Below are positions 44,122-49,305 of a stretch of DNA of 49,305 nucleotides, in pieces. A model generated the notes under the pieces. That model did not search any database. It saw only the letters and a list, made by a program, of their open reading frames with translations, and was not told the DNA's origin. The DNA comes from Deltaproteobacteria bacterium (GTDB taxonomy: Bacteria > Desulfobacterota > Desulfomonilia > Desulfomonilales > Desulfomonilaceae), in contig VGSG01000021.1 of NCBI GenBank assembly GCA_016875095.1, positions 1 to 49,305 of the forward strand, in the 5' to 3' direction. Position 1 is the first letter of the stretch, and each line of letters starts with the position of its first letter. The position numbers and the translations under genes are program-made.

Positions 44122-44327
44122 GGAATGCTCCGTTGGTGAGATATAATAACCCGTCTGTAAGCTCCAAAGACGGGGGACAAACCACATTTATACCCCAGAG
44201 TCGTGAGGATATCACACTTATTTCCGGCTGACCCGTGGTTCGATGTGGGATTCCGTGGTATGGCGGCACGAAATCTTCAGCCTACAAAATGAGTCAAGGG
44301 CAGACTGGCCCCCTCGCTCCCACGCGG

Positions 44328-45365
44328 CTACCAGGAGATCAGGGTCGCGCTATCTCCGACAATTTCCACGTAACTCGGCTTTGCGTCGCTGTGGCCCAAT
44401 GCGCTGGGAATGCACCAACAGCCGTCGTTCTTATACTCACTTTCGGATACGGAATTATGAGTGTGGCCCATCACCACGACTTTCCGCGCAGCGTTTTCCG
44501 AGATCAGCTTCTTCGCATACCAATCGAGTCCGTTGGAATCTACACTCACCAACACGGTTCGCAGAAATTCTTCAAAATCAGGGTATTGTCGACCCCATCT
44601 GTCGTATAGACTCCCATAGTAATTCCTAATGTCACCAACCGTATACTTGTTGTCCAACGCCGGTTCGGAAAATCGAATCGGTTCGCCGTCATCAACTTCG
44701 GCGAGTATCCGGAGCAAACGCATGATCGCCCGCACCATACGAACACCTATAGGAATGCGAGCAATCTCCTCCGGTTCAATGGCCATGTGGAAGGTCGCCA
44801 GTCCACGGTACAATTCTTTTAGCTTACGCCAAACTTCGCTCTGATCTTCGGCTGTCGCCGTCAAGCGCGTGATGAAGAATCCTAAGGGATAACCTCCGAT
44901 TGTGTCATCCGAGTCATCCGGCGCATTGAACATATCGACCGCATGCCCGTGCTCAAGGTATCGCACACCCTGATACTTTTCGCTGTACCACTTGGGACTC
45001 ACCAACCGAATCTGCTTGTCTCCCGCGCCAAACGGCTGCAGATCGTTCTCCGCAACACCCATATCGTGATTCCCGGGTATGTAATACACCTTCGGTATCT
45101 TCTGCACGCACTGTCTAAGCGCATTGGTTACATCAGGATTCGCTTGAAGGATTTGACTGACGGTCCAGGGGACTACGTTAACCGGATAAAGCCAGAGGTC
45201 GAATAGATCTCCCAAGAGCACGAGTTCCTTTACGCTTGAGTCGTCCAGGACACGCTCGAGCATATTGACAAAATCCCTTGCATTGGACTGCAAGAACCAA
45301 CTGTATTTCGCGCCGTTACTGATGTGGACGTCGCTGAGGACTACCGTCTTGGGGTCTGTTGCCAT
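44328..45365 (-). CDS. Calcineurin-like metallophosphoesterase
   Basis: A 345-residue binuclear metal phosphoesterase. All motifs are present: VLSDVHISN (Asp12, His14), LLGDLFDLW, YYIPGNHDMG, YLEHGHAVD and VVMGHTHNS. Residues between the fourth and fifth motif form a large helical insert (WRKLKELYRGLATFHMAIEP...RMVRAIMRLLRIL). The layout recalls LpxH-like enzymes but is longer, and the C-terminal half does not match LpxH, so the substrate is open. AGGAGG precedes the ATG, and a palindrome lies 23 bp upstream. Confidence 0.85.
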   Translation of the reverse strand: MATDPKTVVLSDVHISNGAKYSWFLQSNARDFVNMLERVLDDSSVKELVLLGDLFDLWLYPVNVVPWTVSQILQANPDVTNALRQCVQKIPKVYYIPGNHDMGVAENDLQPFGAGDKQIRLVSPKWYSEKYQGVRYLEHGHAVDMFNAPDDSDDTIGGYPLGFFITRLTATAEDQSEVWRKLKELYRGLATFHMAIEPEEIARIPIGVRMVRAIMRLLRILAEVDDGEPIRFSEPALDNKYTVGDIRNYYGSLYDRWGRQYPDFEEFLRTVLVSVDSNGLDWYAKKLISENAARKVVVMGHTHNSVSESEYKNDGCWCIPSALGHSDAKPSYVEIVGDSATLISW

Positions 45366-45387
45366 CCTGTTCCTCCTTTCCGTCGAA

Positions 45388-45406
45388 ATACGGAATCAAT
45401 CCGTAT
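45388..45406. promoter_or_regulatory. Palindrome upstream of the metallophosphoesterase gene
   Basis: ATACGGA and TCCGTAT are perfect inverted 7-mers separated by 5 bp. The position, just before the ribosome site, fits an operator or a 5'-UTR stem. Confidence 0.4.
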
Positions 45407-45650
45407 CAGGTTAGGATGAAGGAGTTTGGAAAGGTCGCGCCGCGGCTCCCGAGCAACCAACACCACGGACAACGAAGACGCATCGAAAAACACGCCGCGT
45501 ACGCAGCCTCCATTGCGCCTGCTCCGAGGACCGCTCTGTTCTTAGTTTCCTTCACGCCACCTCCGATCCGAGTAACCTATCTGTGGCTAACTATAGAAGG
45601 CTGCGTTGAGATCTGCGCCTTTGGCTAAGGCTAGAATCCCCCTCTCCCTT

Positions 45651-45720
45651 CCCTCTCCCGCCAGGGGAGAGGGTTTTATGACCCCTCCCTTGATGGGAGG
45701 GGGAAGGGGGAGGGTGACCT
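45651..45720. repeat. Second copy of the composite two-hairpin repeat
   Basis: Palindromes at 45651-45673 and 45682-45702, then a G-rich tail ending GGTGA, match the pair at 676-729 nearly base for base apart from the short joint between the hairpins. Confidence 0.75.
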
Positions 45721-45835
45721 TTCGCGCAAATCTCAATGCCGTTCACTATAGTTCTTCTTGGACCTATCTTGGAGATACGCTGTGACGAGGCCCAAGGTCA
45801 ATCGTGAAGACAGCCTTCCCCTTGGGACCGGCGCC

Positions 45836-45887
45836 TTGCCCGTGGTTCTCGGGCCGGCAGAGACGCCGGCCCGAGAACTACGGGCAA
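45836..45887. repeat. Very long hairpin (23-bp stem, 6-nt loop)
   Basis: Bases 45836-45858 pair with 45865-45887 with only one G-U pair, and the loop is AGAGAC. The core 14 bp (45845-45858 with 45865-45878) is perfect. The 850-bp region 45366-46215 that holds it shows no gene. A second hairpin lies at 46003-46032 (12 bp with one mismatch). Confidence 0.65.
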
Positions 45888-46002
45888 TCGCGCGCATCCC
45901 GGGACAGTGTCGCCAAGAATCAGGATAGTACCTGTCTGAAAGCTAATTCCTATGAAGGCGCTCGGCATAAGACGCCCCTGCTCGGCCCCACGTATGGGGT
46001 GG

Positions 46003-46032
46003 TTTGGAGGGGAGATGAGTCTCCACTCCAAA
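46003..46032. repeat. Hairpin TTTGGAG...CTCCAAA
   Basis: TTTGGAG and GGAGA pair with TCTCC and CTCCAAA, with one G-A mismatch between the two helices and the loop TGAG. It lies in the gene-free stretch after recR. Confidence 0.5.
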
Positions 46033-46215
46033 TTATTGCGCACCGATGCGCTCTTGCCGCCCCTCTCCGAGGCCAAGCCCCGGAGCGCTCGCCGAAGCCT
46101 GGGACTTTCATGATTCGTTGCAACTCTCTGGCTATGGCAGTTGGTATCGGTCGCGTCCCCATCCTGTCGCGGCATCATGGCTACTGGTGAAAGCAATTCG
46201 ATTCTGAAGGCATTT

Positions 46216-46815
46216 CTACAACTTGATCCGATTTTCCAAAGCGCGGCCCAGGGTAAGGGGATCGGTGTATTCGAGTGAGCTTCCCACCGGTATCCCGTAC
46301 GCGATGCGGGAAACGGTCACCCCCGTGCCCTTTAATTGATCTCGAATGAATCCCGCGGTCGATTCTCCTTCCACCGTTGGATTCAACGCCAGGATTACTT
46401 CTTCCACCCCACCTTTCTTGACTCGCTCGACCAGTTCCGGGAGGCGGATGTCGTCAGGACCAATGGCCTCCAGCGGCACAAGCACTCCGTGGAGCACATG
46501 ATACAACCCGCGAAAAATGCCTGATTTCTCAATGGTGAGCACGTCCAGAGGCGTTTCCACCACACAGAGTCGTGTTGAATCCCGTCTTGAATTCGAGCAG
46601 ATTTCGCAGGGGTCCACATCGGTCAGATGGAAGCAGACAGAGCAAAGCTTTAGTTCGGCTTTTACGGCCTTGATGGACTCGATGAGGCTCTGGACATCGT
46701 CCGAGCCCGCATTGAGGATATAGAAAGCGTACCGGGTTGCCGTCTTCTCTCCGACCCCGGGAAGTCTTTTCAATGCCTTAATCAAGGTATCAAGCGGTCC
46801 GAGCACTGGAGCCAC
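46216..46815 (-). CDS. recR: Recombination mediator RecR
   Basis: RecR works with RecO/RecF to load RecA at single-strand gaps. The 199 residues show the helix-hairpin-helix (LKRLPGVGEKTATRYAFYIL), the zinc finger Cys58, 61, 70 and 73 (CSVCFHLTDVDPCEIC), and the Toprim domain (LCVVETPLDVLTIEKSGIFRGLYHVLHG, with Glu and Asp as metal ligands). The start is probably GTG 46815. It lies 30 bp after ybaB, the normal gene order. Confidence 0.95.
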   Translation of the reverse strand: MAPVLGPLDTLIKALKRLPGVGEKTATRYAFYILNAGSDDVQSLIESIKAVKAELKLCSVCFHLTDVDPCEICSNSRRDSTRLCVVETPLDVLTIEKSGIFRGLYHVLHGVLVPLEAIGPDDIRLPELVERVKKGGVEEVILALNPTVEGESTAGFIRDQLKGTGVTVSRIAYGIPVGSSLEYTDPLTLGRALENRIKL

Positions 46816-46845
46816 CCCAATCCATGTAGTCTGAGCACGGATATA

Positions 46846-47157
46846 TCACGTGAGGCCCGGTAATTTGATGCCGCCCGTCAGCTTGGCGACCTCTTCCGTA
46901 ACCATCTCTTTGGACTTCCTCAGCGCATCGTTCACCGCGGCAGCCACCAGTTCCTCCAGCATTTCGATATCGTCCGCGGACATCAATTCTCTTTCTATCT
47001 GCACCGAGATTATTTCCTGTGCGCCGCTGGCTTCCACCTTCACCATACCGCCGCCGGCTTCGCCGATAACGCTTCTCTGGGCCAGCTCTTCTTGGAGCGC
47101 AGTGATCTTGGCTTGCAGGCCGGCGGCTTGCTGCATCAGATCCTTAATTCCAAACAC
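46846..47157 (-). CDS. YbaB/EbfC nucleoid-associated protein
   Basis: A 103-residue DNA-binding protein that forms a tweezer-like dimer. It has the family sequence MFGIKDLMQQAAGLQAKITALQEELAQR, GGGMVKVEASGAQEIISVQI and the helical end LEELVAAAVNDALRKSKEMVTEEVAKLTGGI. Its GTG start at 47157 has GGAGG upstream. It is followed by recR; dnaX, which often precedes it, is not seen. Confidence 0.93.
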   Translation of the reverse strand: MFGIKDLMQQAAGLQAKITALQEELAQRSVIGEAGGGMVKVEASGAQEIISVQIERELMSADDIEMLEELVAAAVNDALRKSKEMVTEEVAKLTGGIKLPGLT

Positions 47158-47419
47158 TGGGGAGCCCTCCGGGTGTATTGACTTTCCTGTGAGATATTGT
47201 GTTCCTCGGCTTCACACGGGTCGACTCCGGTCGCGGAATCGCGTACACAGAGAACGGCCGCGCCGCAGCCTACGCTCTATCAGCCTATCCGAGGTTTTCC
47301 CTATGATGCCCGAATTGCATGATCACTTCTAGCAGATACTACCCAGCGAGGCAATTTGGTCGAATGGATACACGGCCGCTTCAAAAAAAAGATCGGTCGG
47401 GATTGGAGCCCGAGGCAAG

Positions 47420-48787
47420 ATGACCAGACCCATCGCGCTTCTTTTCAATCCATGGATCTATGATTTTGCCGCCTACGATCTGTGGGCCCGGCCGCTGGGC
47501 TTGCTCGTGCTCGGCGCAAGACTGCGAAAGCTCGGATGGGAGCCCATGCTCCTGGATTGCCTTGACCGAGACCATACTTCCATGGGCTCCCTCAAGATAA
47601 AACCCACTGGACAGGGCCGATTTCCTAAGACTCACATCCCGAAGCCGGAGGCCCTCCGGCACGTGCCGCGACGCTACAGCAGGTACGGACTGGATTGGGA
47701 AGAGGTCAAGCGTGAACTCCAATCTCTGCCTAGACCCAGAGCCGTCTTGGTTACAAGCCTCATGACCTACTGGTACCCTGCGGTCCATGACGCGGTTCGG
47801 CTCCTCAAAGAGGTCTTTCCTGATGCGCCGGCGCTCCTGGGTGGCGTGTACGCCACATTACTGAGCGACCATGCCCGAAAGCTTTGCCCGGCGGACGCGA
47901 TCATTCCCGGCCCGGGCGAACCCACCCTATCCCAAGCACTGTACGAGCATACGGGTCTGAAACCGCAAAATGAAGTCGAGACGAGCGCGCTGGAATTCAG
48001 TCCAGCTCTGGACCTCATGCGAAGCGTCCGCTTCTTGCCGTTGCTCACCTCCCGAGGCTGCCCCTTTCGGTGCGCATACTGCGCGTCGGCAAAGTTGGTC
48101 GATCGTTTCGTGCGCCGCCCGCCCGATCGCGTGGTAGCGGAAATCGAGCAAGCATGGCTAAGCTATGGTGTCACCGATATCGCGCTCTACGATGACGCGT
48201 TCCTCGTGGACCCGCACCGTCATGCTCTGCCGATCCTCCGTATGGTCGCACAAAAAGTCCCGGGCATGAGATGGCATGCCCCCAACGGGCTGCATTGCTC
48301 GGGGATTGACGCGAAGATAGCCCGCGCAATGAGAGAGGCCGGTTTCACAACCATTCGGATCGGGTTTGAATCTTCATCCGACCCCTTCCATCAACGCACG
48401 GGCGGTAAAACGAGCAGGCAGAGCTTCCTTGCCGCAGTGAAGCATCTGCAGGAAGCCGGCTTTGACGCGCGCAGCATCGGAGCGTACCTCATGGTCGGTC
48501 TGCCCGGGCAGACCCGCGATCAGATCGAAGAAGACGTTGAATTCGTCCTCCAAGCAGGGGCTCTGCCAAAGCTAGCCGAGTATTCGCCTATTCCAGGGAC
48601 CGCCTTGTGGGAGTCGGCCCTCAAACATAGCCCTTACCCAATCGAGAGGGAGCCCCTCTTCCATAACTGCTCGCTTCTCCCAACCGCGGGGTCCGATGTG
48701 GACTTGGGGTTCCTGCAACGCACACGGACGCGCATCAGCGACCACATGGGAATGAGGCATAGCGCGGATTCATTATCCGAAGCATGA
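47420..48787 (+). CDS. Radical SAM protein with B12-binding-like N-terminus
   Basis: A 455-residue enzyme of the B12-dependent radical SAM layout. Residues 1-190 form a cobalamin-binding-like domain (LGLLVLGARLRKLGWEPMLLDC, AVLVTSLMTYWYPAV, LLGGVYATLLSDHARKLC, GPGEPTL), although the DxHxxG motif of base-off B12 binders is not seen. The core follows with LLTSRGCPFRCAYCASAKLV, where CxxxCxxC binds the [4Fe-4S] cluster. The rest has the TIM-barrel segments IRIGFESS and GAYLMVGLPGQT. The substrate is unknown. It stands alone between ybaB and the second HdrA. Confidence 0.85.
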   Translation: MTRPIALLFNPWIYDFAAYDLWARPLGLLVLGARLRKLGWEPMLLDCLDRDHTSMGSLKIKPTGQGRFPKTHIPKPEALRHVPRRYSRYGLDWEEVKRELQSLPRPRAVLVTSLMTYWYPAVHDAVRLLKEVFPDAPALLGGVYATLLSDHARKLCPADAIIPGPGEPTLSQALYEHTGLKPQNEVETSALEFSPALDLMRSVRFLPLLTSRGCPFRCAYCASAKLVDRFVRRPPDRVVAEIEQAWLSYGVTDIALYDDAFLVDPHRHALPILRMVAQKVPGMRWHAPNGLHCSGIDAKIARAMREAGFTTIRIGFESSSDPFHQRTGGKTSRQSFLAAVKHLQEAGFDARSIGAYLMVGLPGQTRDQIEEDVEFVLQAGALPKLAEYSPIPGTALWESALKHSPYPIEREPLFHNCSLLPTAGSDVDLGFLQRTRTRISDHMGMRHSADSLSEA

Positions 48788-49009
48788 CCGAGGATGGAGC
48801 ACGGCCCTGTTGCCGAAACCATCATTATGAGCCAAGCTTGGTGGCGCATAATGCATCAGGGCATAGGTAATGTGTTGATATTTATAACTTTCACTGGCGC
48901 CTACCCTCTCCAGGCGAGTGTTGACAGGCATGAGCTGAGCTGGTAGATTAGATGCGTCCATCGCAGACTATCCCATCGCTGCAAAATTATCGGAAAAGGT
49001 GTATCGCTT

Positions 49010-49305
49010 ATGGCCCAGCCTAAGGACGTGGTCGGTGCGGCTCTTGTTGTGGGCGGAGGTATAGCTGGAGTTCAGGCGTCTTTGGATCTTGCCGAATCAG
49101 GCTACAAGGTCTACCTGGTGGAAAGTCAAACCGGAATCGGTGGGCGTATGGCCCAGCTCGATAAGACTTTTCCAACCAATGACTGCTCGACGTGCATTTT
49201 CTCTCCCAAGTTGGTCAGTGTCGGACAAAATCCCAACATCGAACTGCTCTCATACAGCGAAGTGGACGATGTCGCGGGCGACGAGGGACACTTCAAGGTC
49301 AGGAT
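49010..49305 (+). CDS. HdrA-like protein, partial, Cys form
   Basis: N-terminus of a second HdrA-like flavoprotein, cut by the window edge. [24 protein letters not shown] is the FAD site, and [18 protein letters not shown] holds Cys62 (TGC at 49193) where BamE has selenocysteine 77. Over about 95 residues it is clearly similar to BamE. GGAAAAGG precedes the ATG. The remainder of the gene and any partner genes lie beyond 49305. Confidence 0.85.
   Translation, partial: MAQPKDVVGAALVVGGGIAGVQASLDLAESGYKVYLVESQTGIGGRMAQLDKTFPTNDCSTCIFSPKLVSVGQNPNIELLSYSEVDDVAGDEGHFKVR

Noticed and set aside
45804-46190. Long frames on both strands after recR
   Set aside because: They run through a 23-bp hairpin and another stem-loop, and the composition is not protein-like.
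1-49305. CRISPR arrays, tRNA and rRNA genes
   Set aside because: No regularly spaced direct repeats, and no cloverleaf or rRNA-like stretch was seen by reading; a covariance-model scan was not possible.

Overview
The window reads as chromosome of an anaerobic Desulfobacterota-type bacterium (former Deltaproteobacteria). This rests on gene content, not on a marker gene. The main evidence is an 11.4 kb operon (19885-31308) matching the class II benzoyl-CoA reductase genes bamB-I of obligate anaerobes: a tungsten AOR-family subunit, ferredoxin and HdrD-, HdrA- and MvhD-like subunits, and NuoE/F/G-like subunits. The organism uses selenocysteine. Three genes carry an in-frame TGA exactly where relatives have a functional Cys, and each TGA is followed after 13-15 nt by a strong hairpin: bamE (24529), bamF (27546) and a peroxiredoxin-like gene on the minus strand (13622).

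Layout. 1-219 looks like the 5' end of a minus-strand group II intron next to a 9-bp hairpin, followed by a cluster of palindromic repeats (533-729). 773-2667 holds a hypothetical gene and proA. 3059-4335 holds mobB, an unknown gene and a ThiS/MoaD-like carrier. 4416-6070 holds queC and queE. 6261-8177 encodes a RACo-type ferredoxin/ASKHA activator. 8390-11643 holds a two-CW mini-protein, lepB and a beta-CASP nuclease. 12009-17439 holds a cyclase, cupin, selenocysteine peroxiredoxin, enoyl-CoA hydratase, a 56-aa ORF, a VOC epimerase and fdhD. 17555-18811 is a double TetR regulator divergent from the bam operon. 19510-31374 is the bam transcription unit: promoter, structured leader, genes and a closing hairpin.

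Downstream lie an ABC exporter, a ribbon-helix-helix-like protein, an SGNH hydrolase with a discoidin-like tail, and a minus-strand arsenic/thiol operon (arsP, mini-thioredoxin, thioredoxin, ccdA, acr3). That operon is preceded by a promoter, a tiny Cys-Cys ORF and a terminator, arranged like an attenuator. Then come a zinc-protease-like protein, a QueG-like protein with a HEAT tail, a metallophosphoesterase, ybaB-recR, a B12-binding radical SAM protein, and the start of a second HdrA that has Cys where BamE has selenocysteine.

How it fits together: BamBC would reduce the aromatic ring of benzoyl-CoA, and BamD-I would drive it through Hdr/Mvh/Nuo-type electron transfer. MobB and the ThiS/MoaD-like protein could serve the metal-pterin cofactors, and FdhD points to formate dehydrogenase. 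The double TetR protein is the obvious candidate regulator of bam.
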